A DNA stretch of 64,000 bases. It comes from Arthrobacter silvisoli. Lineage in GTDB: Bacteria; Actinomycetota; Actinomycetes; Actinomycetales; Micrococcaceae. A program made the translations under genes and the position numbers. Shown one piece after another: positions 17,758 through 25,129 of this stretch; position 1 is the first letter of the stretch, and each line of letters opens with the position of its first letter. The notes beneath the pieces were generated by a model. The model searched no databases and was not told the origin of the DNA. It saw only the letters and a list, made by a program, of their open reading frames with translations. The DNA lies in the NCBI RefSeq assembly GCF_003369445.1, contig NZ_QRCU01000059.1, positions 124,001-188,000 on the forward strand. The letters run 5' to 3'.

Positions 17758-18786
17758 ATGACCAACCCTGAAGAACGCAACGAAGCGGCCGAACACAGTC
17801 AGGCGAAGGGCAGCCACGCCACCGCCTACTGGACCGTAGGCCGGGGCAAGGGTGAACTCCGCTCCGAAGAACTGCCTGAACCCAAAGCCAACGAGGCACT
17901 CGTCAGAACCCTGTATTCGGGCATCAGCAAGGGCACCGAGCTCCTCGTCCACGAAGGCCACGTCCCGAAGAGCGTCGCGGAGACCATGCGCGCCCCGCAC
18001 CAGGAAGGCGATTTCCCGTCACCCGTGAAATACGGCTACCTCTCCGTGGGCATCGTGGAGGAAGGACCCGACGAATGGAAAGACAAAGCGGTGTTCTGCC
18101 TCCACCCGCACCAGGACCGCTACGTCGTGCCGCTTGAAGACCTCACAAGAATTCCCGACGGCGTCCCACCCCGCCGCGCGGTCCTCACCGGAATGGTGGA
18201 GACCGCCCTCAACGCCCTCTGGGAAGCCGGGCCGCGGCTGGGTGACCGGGTGGCCGTCGTCGGGGCCGGTCTGCTGGGCGGCACCCTGGCGGCCCTGCTG
18301 CGGAAGTTCCCGCTCCAGCGGCTCGAGCTGGTCGACGTCGACCCCGCCAAAGAACAAACCGCCAAGGCGCTCACCATCGGCTTCGCCGCGCCGGAGTCGG
18401 CACAAAGCGACTGCGACATCGTCTTCCATTGCTCCGCAACAAGCGAAGGCCTGCGCCGCAGCCTGCAGCTGGCGGGCGACGAAGCCCGGGTCATCGAACT
18501 CTCCTGGTTCGGGGATGCACCGGTAAGCATCCCGCTCGGCGAAGATTTCCACGCCCGCCGGCTCTCGATCACCGCCAGCCAGGTGGGCGTAGTGGCGCGG
18601 GCCCGCCGCCACCGGCGCAGCACCGCCGAACGCCTGGAACTGGCCGTCGGCCTGCTGAAGGACCCCGTGTTCGACCTCTTCCTCAGCCCGGACTCGAGCT
18701 TCACCGAACTCCCGCACACCATGGAACAGCTGGCGGCCCACCACGACGGAAGCTCCTGCCACGTGATCAGCTACCCGGAAGGATAA
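17758..18786 (+). CDS. MDR-family zinc-less dehydrogenase-like protein
   Basis: A 342-residue medium-chain dehydrogenase/reductase. The N-terminal GroES-like domain carries LYSGISKGTELLVHEGHVP in place of the catalytic-zinc Cys loop, as in zinc-less relatives of the BchC type. The Rossmann domain has VAVVGAGLLGG. ATG 17758 is preferred over GTG 17749 because a TAGATT -10 at 17742-17747 puts the transcript start near 17755. It begins a tight operon: the PTPS-like gene starts 3 bp after its stop, and the glycosyltransferase overlaps that. Likely reduces or oxidises a small metabolite; substrate unknown. Confidence 0.8.
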   Translation: MTNPEERNEAAEHSQAKGSHATAYWTVGRGKGELRSEELPEPKANEALVRTLYSGISKGTELLVHEGHVPKSVAETMRAPHQEGDFPSPVKYGYLSVGIVEEGPDEWKDKAVFCLHPHQDRYVVPLEDLTRIPDGVPPRRAVLTGMVETALNALWEAGPRLGDRVAVVGAGLLGGTLAALLRKFPLQRLELVDVDPAKEQTAKALTIGFAAPESAQSDCDIVFHCSATSEGLRRSLQLAGDEARVIELSWFGDAPVSIPLGEDFHARRLSITASQVGVVARARRHRRSTAERLELAVGLLKDPVFDLFLSPDSSFTELPHTMEQLAAHHDGSSCHVISYPEG

Positions 18787-18789
18787 GCA

Positions 18790-19194
18790 ATGTTCAGCCT
18801 CACCGTCCGACGCCATTTCATGATCGCCCACAGCCTCCCTCGCGAATCCTTCGGCCCGGCCCAGGGCCTGCACGGGGCCACCTTCGTAGCCGAGGTCAGC
18901 TTCCGCCGCGCGGAACTGAACCAGGACGCCGTCGTCATTGACATCGGAGCGGCAGGGGAACTGCTCCAGCAGGTCCTTGACCAACTTAACTACAAGAACC
19001 TTGACGAGCTCCCCGAGTTCGCCGGCCAGTTGACCACCACCGAGGTCCTCGCCCGCCACATCGCCGAACGGCTCGCGGAAAAACTGCCTGACGGCGCCGC
19101 AATAGCCGCGATCGACGTCGTCCTCCGCGAAACCCCCGACGCCTGGGCCGGTTACTCGCTCGAGCTCCCGCCGCCCGACCAGCCTCAGCAATGA
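18790..19194 (+). CDS. PTPS/QueD-fold protein lacking catalytic residues
   Basis: A 134-residue protein of the 6-pyruvoyl-tetrahydropterin synthase / 6-carboxytetrahydropterin synthase fold, whose members convert dihydroneopterin triphosphate. The fold is clear: RRHFMIAHSL (zinc His14), GLHG (His28), LTTTEVLARHIAERL, and the pterin-anchoring Glu in VVLRETPD. However, the third zinc His of HGH is Ala30, the catalytic Cys four residues before the HG motif is Ala24, and the LDH catalytic motif reads LNYKN. So the normal reaction looks impossible. It overlaps the glycosyltransferase start by 4 bp (ATGA), which implies coupled translation. Confidence 0.8.
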   Translation: MFSLTVRRHFMIAHSLPRESFGPAQGLHGATFVAEVSFRRAELNQDAVVIDIGAAGELLQQVLDQLNYKNLDELPEFAGQLTTTEVLARHIAERLAEKLPDGAAIAAIDVVLRETPDAWAGYSLELPPPDQPQQ

Positions 19195-20201
19195 ACGCTA
19201 TCCGTTTCATCGTCCCGGGCAACATCGGGCACCGTTCCGGCGGGAACCTCTACAACGCCCGGCTGGTGGAACAGCTGGAAGCGTTGGGTGCCCGGACCGA
19301 GGTGGTGATGCTCGACGGCGAGTGGCCGCCCGGGCGGTCCGAGGACCGGGAGTCGCTCGCCTGGGCTCTGCGCGACGCGCGCTTGGCAATCGTCGACGGG
19401 CTCATTGCAGCCGGAGCGCCGGGTGAGCTTGCCGCGGCCGTGCAGGCCGGGACGCGGGTGTGGGTCCTCTCGCACATGGCCTTCACGGATCACGCGCACC
19501 GTGAATCGCGGGCGTTGGCGGCCGCGAGCGGGGTGATCTGCCCCAGTTCCTTTGCCGCGGCGAAACTCAAGGAACTGTACGGCCTGGAACGTGTCCACGT
19601 CGCGCTGCCCGGCACTCTGCCCGCCGAAACCGCGGCCGGATCGCAGCCACCCCGCATCGTCTGCGTGGCAGCCCTGCTGCCGAACAAGAGCCAGCTGCTC
19701 CTGGTCGAAGCCCTGGCCCGCCTCCGCGGAAGTCCGTGGACGGCGGCCCTCATCGGTTCCCCGGACGCAGACCCGCACTACGCCGCCCAGGTGCGGGCCG
19801 CCGTCGCGAAGTACGGGCTGGAAGACCGCATCCGGCTGAGCGGCGAACTTCACGGACCGGAACTCGAGGCGCAATGGCACGCCGCGGACCTCAGCGTGCT
19901 GGTCTCAGCCCGCGAGAGTTTTGGCATGGCTGTGCCGGAATCCCTGGCCCACGGGGTTCCGGCGATCGTGCGGCGGGGGACCGGGGCCGAGGAAGCGCTC
20001 GGGCAGTCCGGCGCCGGCGCTGCGGTGGAGCTCGACGGCGGCCCGGCCGCCTTGGCGGATGCGCTCGCCGCCTGGCTGGAAGATCCGGAGCTGGCCGCCC
20101 GCTGGCGTGCCGCGGCGTTGGCGTGCCGCGCGATCCTGCCCACCTGGACAGCCACGGCGCAGAGCGTCCTCGCGGCGATCGGGGCGTGGGAAGGGGAGTG
20201 A
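19191..20201 (+). CDS. GT4-family glycosyltransferase
   Basis: A 336-residue GT-B glycosyltransferase. The N-terminal Rossmann domain begins with a glycine-rich acceptor loop (PGNIGHRSGGN); the C-terminal donor domain has the ESFGMAVPE motif of family 4 (E-x7-E), with VAALLPNKSQLLLVEALARL before it. No signal or TM segments, so it acts on a cytosolic small molecule or at the membrane face. Translational coupling to the PTPS-like gene suggests a shared pathway, perhaps a glycosylated pterin-like cofactor, but this is inference. It converges on the acylphosphatase gene with an 11-bp gap. Confidence 0.85.
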   Translation: MNAIRFIVPGNIGHRSGGNLYNARLVEQLEALGARTEVVMLDGEWPPGRSEDRESLAWALRDARLAIVDGLIAAGAPGELAAAVQAGTRVWVLSHMAFTDHAHRESRALAAASGVICPSSFAAAKLKELYGLERVHVALPGTLPAETAAGSQPPRIVCVAALLPNKSQLLLVEALARLRGSPWTAALIGSPDADPHYAAQVRAAVAKYGLEDRIRLSGELHGPELEAQWHAADLSVLVSARESFGMAVPESLAHGVPAIVRRGTGAEEALGQSGAGAAVELDGGPAALADALAAWLEDPELAARWRAAALACRAILPTWTATAQSVLAAIGAWEGE

Positions 20202-20212
20202 GCAGGGGGCTG

Positions 20213-20494
20213 TCACTCCACGCCGAAGCCGGAGAACTCCCCGCTCGCCCGGCTCAGCGAGGCCTCCACATGCTGCACGCGGCCCGGAGCCCTGGTGGAG
20301 CGCAACCAGGACAGCAGTGCCTCGACCCCTTCGGGGGTACCCTCGGCCACCACGTAGACCGAGCCGTCCCAGCGGTTGACCGCCTCCCCGCTCAGCCCCA
20401 AGCGCCGGGCCTCCATCATGGTCCGGTACCGGAAGCCGACGCCCTGCACCTGGCCGGTGACGGTGGCGGTGAGGCGCACCGAGTCTTCGCTCAT
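20213..20494 (-). CDS. acyP: Acylphosphatase
   Basis: A 93-residue acylphosphatase, which hydrolyses carboxyl-phosphate bonds. Catalytic motifs are present: [10 protein letters not shown] (phosphate-binding loop with Arg) and [17 protein letters not shown] (catalytic Asn). Length equals the family norm. The ATG overlaps the stop of the VOC gene by 4 bp (ATGA), so the two are translationally coupled. Confidence 0.93.
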   Translation of the reverse strand: MSEDSVRLTATVTGQVQGVGFRYRTMMEARRLGLSGEAVNRWDGSVYVVAEGTPEGVEALLSWLRSTRAPGRVQHVEASLSRASGEFSGFGVE

Positions 20495-20877
20495 GCCGCC
20501 CCCGAGCCGTACGGGCGGGTGATGGCCTCGAGCAGGTGCCCGTCCGGGTCCTTGAAGTAGACGCCCCGGCCGCCGTCGTTGTGGTTGACCTGCTGCGGGC
20601 GGGTCCGCCCGGGGTCGGCCCAGTACGGGATTTCCTCGGCTGAGATCCTGGCGAGGATGCCGTTGAACTCGTCCTCGGAGACAAGGAAGGCGTAGTGCTG
20701 CGGTTTGATGTCGCCCTCGGCAGTGGCGAAGTCGAGGGCCACGCCGTGCTCCAGCGGAACCGTCATGAAGGACCATATGGGCGTCGGCGCGGGCAGGCCG
20801 AGGATCCGGGTAAGGAATTCCGCGGAAAGGCGCTTGTCCCGGGCGTAGACGATGGTGTGGTTGAACTCGACGGCCAT
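20491..20877 (-). CDS. VOC/glyoxalase-like protein
   Basis: A 128-residue VOC-fold protein (paired beta-alpha-beta-beta-beta units). Metal-ligand-like positions are the first-strand His ([10 protein letters not shown]), HYAFLV, and the [13 protein letters not shown]lu near the C-terminus. Such proteins include glyoxalases, dioxygenases and antibiotic-binding proteins. A strong AGGAGG precedes the ATG. It is first in a two-gene unit with acylphosphatase. Substrate unknown. Confidence 0.85.
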   Translation of the reverse strand: MAVEFNHTIVYARDKRLSAEFLTRILGLPAPTPIWSFMTVPLEHGVALDFATAEGDIKPQHYAFLVSEDEFNGILARISAEEIPYWADPGRTRPQQVNHNDGGRGVYFKDPDGHLLEAITRPYGSGAA

Positions 20878-20913
20878 GTGGCTCCTCCTCGGCAGGCACC
20901 CCTCGACTGAACC

Positions 20914-21234
20914 TTAGGCCGCGGGTTCTTCAGGGGCCAGAGGAAAGCCTGCGGCTGCGCTCCGCCGGTCCGCCCTGGCCGATCTGAGCAACCGCGGCAG
21001 TCGGACCCATGCCCTTACTAAGAATGCCAATGAAGCCAGGATCAAAGCTGCCATCGCTGCGATCGACCAGATAGTGGTTGGCGTCCATGCCTCGATAGGA
21101 GGCGAAGCGTCAGGCCGGAACACAAGGAACACCACCCCCGCGAGGAGTGCCAGTCCCTTTGCAACATTGAGCGGGCCGAACAGGGAGTAGTACGCGTCCT
21201 CCGTGGCTTTGCCGTATTTCCCCCTGGATTTCAC
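20914..21234 (-). CDS. Small two-TM protein, paralogue of 16693-16998
   Basis: A 106-residue membrane protein whose core ([44 protein letters not shown]) parallels the protein at 16693-16998 along its length. GTG 21234 with GTGGGA about 8 nt upstream is chosen; upstream extensions of the frame are Arg/Cys-rich and unlike the paralogue. It stands between the VOC gene and the MFS gene, same strand. Role unknown. Confidence 0.65.
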   Translation of the reverse strand: MKSRGKYGKATEDAYYSLFGPLNVAKGLALLAGVVFLVFRPDASPPIEAWTPTTIWSIAAMAALILASLAFLVRAWVRLPRLLRSARADRRSAAAGFPLAPEEPAA

Positions 21235-21325
21235 GCTGGTTTCCCACCTCGAGTCGCGCCGCCAGCACACCGGCTGTAGTGTTCCCCCAATGTTCCTCCT
21301 CCGGCTGCGCCATGACCAGACGGCC

Positions 21326-22591
21326 TCAGGCCTCTGTTCCTCTGCGCCAGTACTCCGTTCTTCCCCGCCGGAACAGGGGCAGGAAGACAAGCAGCGCCGC
21401 GAGCTGCGTGCCCACGGTAAAGAGAGCCAAGCTCGGCAGGGACGCTGAGTACAGGGCGCCGATGATCGTGGATCCGGCCAGCCACGAGATCCCGTAGATG
21501 GCGGTGAAGATGCCGTAGCCGGCGCCGCGCCGTGCCACGGGAACGAGATCCGCGACAGCGGCGCGGAGGGTTGATTCGTGGATGCCCAGGGCGGCGCCCC
21601 AGACCACGGCTCCTGCCCAGACCAGGGCGGTGTCGGTGGTGAAAGACAGGAACGGTACCGCCGCGGTCAGGGGGAGGGTGAGGAGCAGCCCGCGCAGCCC
21701 GGTCCGGTCATACAAGGCACCGGATCCGAGCGCGGCGAGGGCAGCGACGCCCATGGACACGGCGTAGCTCACCGGGATCAGCGCCGGGGGCAGGACTTTC
21801 TGGATCTCGAGGTGGTAGGACACGACGCCGAAGGTCGGGAAGCCGAACATCGAGACCGCCGTAAAGGCGCTGTACCACCAGAACCGCGCCGGAAGCGGGG
21901 TGCGCTTCCCCGCGGACCCGCGGCCCTTAGTCGGGGCTGGGACTCCCGGGACTGGGACTCCCGGAGCCGGGGCTCGGCCGTCGACGGCTGTGTCGTAGCG
22001 TTCCGGTGCCGGCACCGCCCGCCGCAGGAGGAACACGGCCAGTAGAGCGAGGACTCCGGGAACAGCCAGGACGCCGAAGCCCAGCTGGTAGCCCGCAACA
22101 GCCACCATCAGCGAGACCAGCAGCGGCCCCATGAGCGCTCCCGACTGGTCCAGCGCCTCGTGGATCGCGAACGCCTTCCCCCGTCCTAGGCGCGAACCGG
22201 CGTGCGACAGCATGGTGTCCCGCGCAGGCGAGCGGACGGCCTTCCCGAAACGCTCCGCAACCACCAGGGCAGAGGCCTGCCACAAGGAACCGGCCAACGC
22301 CAGCAGGGGAACGGCGACCACCGTCAACGCGTAGCCGGCGATGGTCAGCGGCCAGTACCTGCGCGTCCTGTCAGCCAGGGGTCCGGTCCCGAGCCGCATC
22401 ACCAGGGCCACCGCTTCACCGAAGCCGGTGATGAAACCGGTCATGGCGGCCGTGGCGCCCAAGGTGGCCAGGAACGGCCCCGTGATGGACCGCGCGCCCT
22501 CGTAGACGACGTCCGCCAGCATGCTCACCACCCCGAAGGCGAGCACAAAGCCCATCGGGCCCAGGCTGTTGCCGCGGCTCTGCGGGGTCAT
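21326..22591 (-). CDS. MFS transporter
   Basis: A 421-residue, 12-TM MFS permease. TM1-3 contain FGVVSMLADVVYEGARSITG and the motif-A-like GTGPLADRTRRYW; TM5 has FGKAVRSPARDTMLSHAG, typical of a drug/sugar-phosphate-like subfamily annotated only as MFS. A Pro/Gly/Ala-rich central loop (about residues 215-245) separates the halves. The ATG overlaps the LysR stop by 4 bp, so the two are co-transcribed from the LysR promoter. Substrate unknown. Confidence 0.82.
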   Translation of the reverse strand: MTPQSRGNSLGPMGFVLAFGVVSMLADVVYEGARSITGPFLATLGATAAMTGFITGFGEAVALVMRLGTGPLADRTRRYWPLTIAGYALTVVAVPLLALAGSLWQASALVVAERFGKAVRSPARDTMLSHAGSRLGRGKAFAIHEALDQSGALMGPLLVSLMVAVAGYQLGFGVLAVPGVLALLAVFLLRRAVPAPERYDTAVDGRAPAPGVPVPGVPAPTKGRGSAGKRTPLPARFWWYSAFTAVSMFGFPTFGVVSYHLEIQKVLPPALIPVSYAVSMGVAALAALGSGALYDRTGLRGLLLTLPLTAAVPFLSFTTDTALVWAGAVVWGAALGIHESTLRAAVADLVPVARRGAGYGIFTAIYGISWLAGSTIIGALYSASLPSLALFTVGTQLAALLVFLPLFRRGRTEYWRRGTEA

Positions 22592-23556
22592 ACCGGACGG
22601 GAAGCGTTGGAACTGGCCCCCGCTGAGCCCGGCATCGGGCGGGCGGCAACCGCGGCGAGGTCCCGCGCGGCGCCGGGCGGCGGAGTGTTCCCGGAGAGCC
22701 ACACGGCGCTGAGGCTGCGCCGCAGGACCAAGCCGCGCACCGGCACCACCACCAGCCGGCGCAGGGTGACGTCGTCGCGCACGGCGAGCGCGCTCAGCAC
22801 GGCAGGAGCGGTTCCGGCGGCGACGGCGGAACGGACGGCCGCCGTCGTCGGCAGTTCCACGAGGGGAGCGGCCTGCTCCGGGATGCCGGCCGCCGCAAGC
22901 AGGTGTTCCAGCGCGTCCCGGGTGCCGCTGCCGTGCTCGCGCGTGACCAGCCCGACGCCGGCGAGCTCGGCCGCGGTGACCGGCGCCTTCCGGCGGGCCC
23001 AGCGGTGTCCAGGGGCGACCACCAGGACCAGTTCGTCTTCCTGCACGACGGCGGTGCTCAGGCCGGCGGGCAGCTGCGGGCTTTCGATGAAGGCGATGTC
23101 GGCGTCGCCGGAGCGGACGCGGGCTGCCGCCGTCTCGCTGTTGGATACGGCAAGTTCCACGACCGTGGGCGTGAGGCCGAGGGATTCCTGCTGCCGGCGC
23201 AGGGCCACCAGCCAGTGCGGGAGGAGGTGCTCGGCGATGGTCTGGCTCGCGGCGACGTGCAGCTGGCGGACGGCGTCGGAACGGAGCGAAGCGATGCCGG
23301 CATCGAGCCGTTCGGCGGCAGCGAGGACGTCGGCGGCCCAGCCGGCCACGAGTTCGCCGGATTCCGTGAGGGAGGAACCGCGGGGTGTGCGGGTCAGCAG
23401 GGCGGCGCCGATCCGGGACTCCAGCGAGCGCATCCGGGAGGACACCGCCTGCTGGGATAGCCCGAGCTTCTTTCCGGCGGCGGACAGGCTGCCGAGTTCG
23501 TGCACGGCGGCGAGCATCTCCAGCGCGGACAGATCGGGGATGCGGGAGCTGAGCAC
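22588..23556 (-). CDS. LysR-family regulator
   Basis: A 322-residue LysR-type regulator: winged helix at residues 8-65 (LGSLSAAGKKLGLSQQAVSS), then a CysB/YeiE-like effector domain (AASQTIAEHLLPHWL). The GTG start has AGGAGA 6 nt upstream. It is divergent from the TDT/SLAC1-type transporter and is followed by an overlapping MFS gene. The inverted repeat at 23600-23622 between the divergent starts is the likely binding site. YeiE-like regulators often respond to sulfite or sulfur compounds, and TDT transporters include sulfite exporters, so a sulfite link is plausible but unproven. Confidence 0.85.
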   Translation of the reverse strand: MLSSRIPDLSALEMLAAVHELGSLSAAGKKLGLSQQAVSSRMRSLESRIGAALLTRTPRGSSLTESGELVAGWAADVLAAAERLDAGIASLRSDAVRQLHVAASQTIAEHLLPHWLVALRRQQESLGLTPTVVELAVSNSETAAARVRSGDADIAFIESPQLPAGLSTAVVQEDELVLVVAPGHRWARRKAPVTAAELAGVGLVTREHGSGTRDALEHLLAAAGIPEQAAPLVELPTTAAVRSAVAAGTAPAVLSALAVRDDVTLRRLVVVPVRGLVLRRSLSAVWLSGNTPPPGAARDLAAVAARPMPGSAGASSNASRPV

Positions 23557-23599
23557 GGGTTCTCCTGGTGTCGCACTGCGGCGGGCGGGTCCGGGTGGT

Positions 23600-23622
23600 G
23601 GGTACAAGGCCGGCTTGTACCC
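23600..23622. promoter_or_regulatory. Inverted repeat in LysR/TDT divergent promoter
   Basis: Arms GGGTACAAG (23600-23608) and CTTGTACCC (23614-23622) with a 5-bp spacer lie 44 bp from the LysR start and about 46 bp from the transporter start. Symmetry and position fit a LysR-type operator. Confidence 0.6.
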
Positions 23623-23667
23623 TGACAAGTGTATGCCCCCTACTTCGGCGTGTGCTGGCACGGAAGC

Positions 23668-24867
23668 ATGGATGGCATGGGAATTCTGATGCTCGGCGGT
23701 GCGCGTCAAAGCAGGCTGCGGGAGCGGCGGTTGCTGCGCAGCCTGGAACGGCCGTCTGAACTGTTCGCGAACCTTGGCCCGAACTGGTTCGCCACGATCA
23801 TGGGCACCGGGGTGATTGCGACGGCGGGCGCCACCTTGCCGCTGCAGTTTCCGGCCCTGCACGCCGTGGCCACGCTGTTTTGGGCGGCGGCTTCCCTGCT
23901 GTTGCTCCTGCTCGCGGGGTCCACCGTGGTGCATTGGGTCCGGCACCGCGACGCTGCCCGAGGCCACCACCGGCACCCGGTGATGGCGCATTTCTACGGC
24001 GCCCCGCCGATGGCGCTCCTCACGGTGGGCGCCGGCACCCTGCTGCTGGGCAAGGATGTGCTGGGGGAGCGCCTCGCCCTGGGTGTCGACGCCGTGCTGT
24101 GGGTTCTCGGGACCCTGCTCGGCCTGGCGAGCGCCTTCGCCGTGCCGTACCTGCAGTTCACCCGGCACAAGGTTTCAGCCTGCGATGCCTTCGGCGGCTG
24201 GCTGATGCCCGTTGTGCCGCCGATGGTCTCGGCCTCCACCGGTGCCCTGCTGCTCCCGTACCTTCCTGCGGGCGAGGCGAGGACGGCCATGCTCATGGCC
24301 TGCTACGCCATGTTCGGGCTCAGCCTGCTCGCCTCGCTGCTCATCATTCCCCTGGTGTGGCAGCGGTTGGCGGTACACAAGAACCTCGCCGCTTCCGCGG
24401 TGCCGACCCTCTGGATCGTGCTCGGACCGCTGGGCCAGTCCATCACCGCGGCCAATCTGCTGGGCGCCAACGCGCATTTCGCGGTGTCCGGAACACTGCT
24501 GCACGCCCTTGAAACGTTCGGCGTGCTGTACGGGGTTCCGGTGCTGGGCTTCGCGCTCCTCTGGGCTGCCCTGGCCGCCGCGGTCACGCTGCGCACCGCC
24601 CGTAGCGGGCTGCCTTTCAGCCTTGCCTGGTGGTCCTTCACCTTCCCCGTGGGCACCTGCGTCACCGGCCTCAGCGGGCTCGCCGCGCACACCGGGCTCG
24701 GCGTGTTCAAGGCGATGGCCGCCGTCGGGTACGTCCTGCTGGTGGGCGCCTGGGTGCTGGTTGCGGTGCGGACGTTCCGGGGAAGCGTGCTCGAGGGGAC
24801 GCTGTTCCAAGCGCCGGCGCAAGGCATGCCGGCACGGGCTGCCTCGCGGACCGCCCTCGCCTCATAA
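23668..24867 (+). CDS. TDT/SLAC1-family transporter
   Basis: A 399-residue, 10-TM protein of the tellurite-resistance/dicarboxylate (TehA, Ssu1, SLAC1) family. The signature begins GPNWFATIMGTGVIATAGA; later segments include LHALETFGVLYGVPVLGFAL and WWSFTFPVGTCVTGLSGLA. These proteins export sulfite, malate or other anions. Several starts are possible between 23629 and 23677; the family core begins near residue 25 of the form given. It is divergent from a LysR gene, its probable regulator. Its stop lies in a 20-bp tandem duplication. Confidence 0.83.
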   Translation: MDGMGILMLGGARQSRLRERRLLRSLERPSELFANLGPNWFATIMGTGVIATAGATLPLQFPALHAVATLFWAAASLLLLLLAGSTVVHWVRHRDAARGHHRHPVMAHFYGAPPMALLTVGAGTLLLGKDVLGERLALGVDAVLWVLGTLLGLASAFAVPYLQFTRHKVSACDAFGGWLMPVVPPMVSASTGALLLPYLPAGEARTAMLMACYAMFGLSLLASLLIIPLVWQRLAVHKNLAASAVPTLWIVLGPLGQSITAANLLGANAHFAVSGTLLHALETFGVLYGVPVLGFALLWAALAAAVTLRTARSGLPFSLAWWSFTFPVGTCVTGLSGLAAHTGLGVFKAMAAVGYVLLVGAWVLVAVRTFRGSVLEGTLFQAPAQGMPARAASRTALAS

Positions 24868-24890
24868 AAGCCGCCCTCGCCTCATAGAAA
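24851..24890. repeat. 20-bp tandem duplication across transporter stop codon
   Basis: CCGCCCTCGCCTCATA followed by AAAG (first copy) and GAAA (second copy) is repeated back to back. The first copy holds the TAA stop of the transporter gene; the second carries TAG in the same place. Confidence 0.8.
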
Positions 24891-24893
24891 ACG

Positions 24894-24922
24894 TTGAGTT
24901 CTCTAATGCGCCGGCGTAGCAT
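24894..24922 (+). promoter_or_regulatory. Promoter of the exporter-phosphotransferase-TetR operon
   Basis: TTGAGT (24894-24899) and TAGCAT (24917-24922) are 17 bp apart. The predicted start near 24930 places the whole 17/18-bp repeat array in a leader of about 200 nt. Confidence 0.5.
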
Positions 24923-24960
24923 TTTTAGGGAACGCACCGGACTCTAATCCCGGCCGAGCC

Positions 24961-25099
24961 CTGATCCGAACCGGGCCCTGATCCGAACCGGGGCCTGATC
25001 CGAACCGGGGCCTGATCCGAACCGGGGCCCTGATCCGAACCGGGGCCTGATCCGAACCGGGGCCTGATCCGAACCGGGGCCCTGATCCGAACCGGGGCC
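24961..25099 (+). repeat. Eight-copy 17/18-bp direct repeat in operon leader
   Basis: The unit CTGATCCGAACCGGGG plus C or CC starts at 24961, 24978, 24995, 25012, 25030, 25047, 25064 and 25082. Copies differ only by one C or G. Units are adjacent, so this is a minisatellite and not a CRISPR. It ends 30 bp before the exporter start codon. Confidence 0.95.
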
Positions 25100-25129
25100 C
25101 GGTCGCTGCATCGAGGCCAAGGACACGGC

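Noticed and set aside
22202..23689. 495-residue plus-strand open frame
   Set aside because: Antisense to MFS and LysR genes, Ser/Arg-rich; no motif.
24961..25099. CRISPR array
   Set aside because: Units of 17-18 bp are directly adjacent with no spacers, and no cas genes are near.
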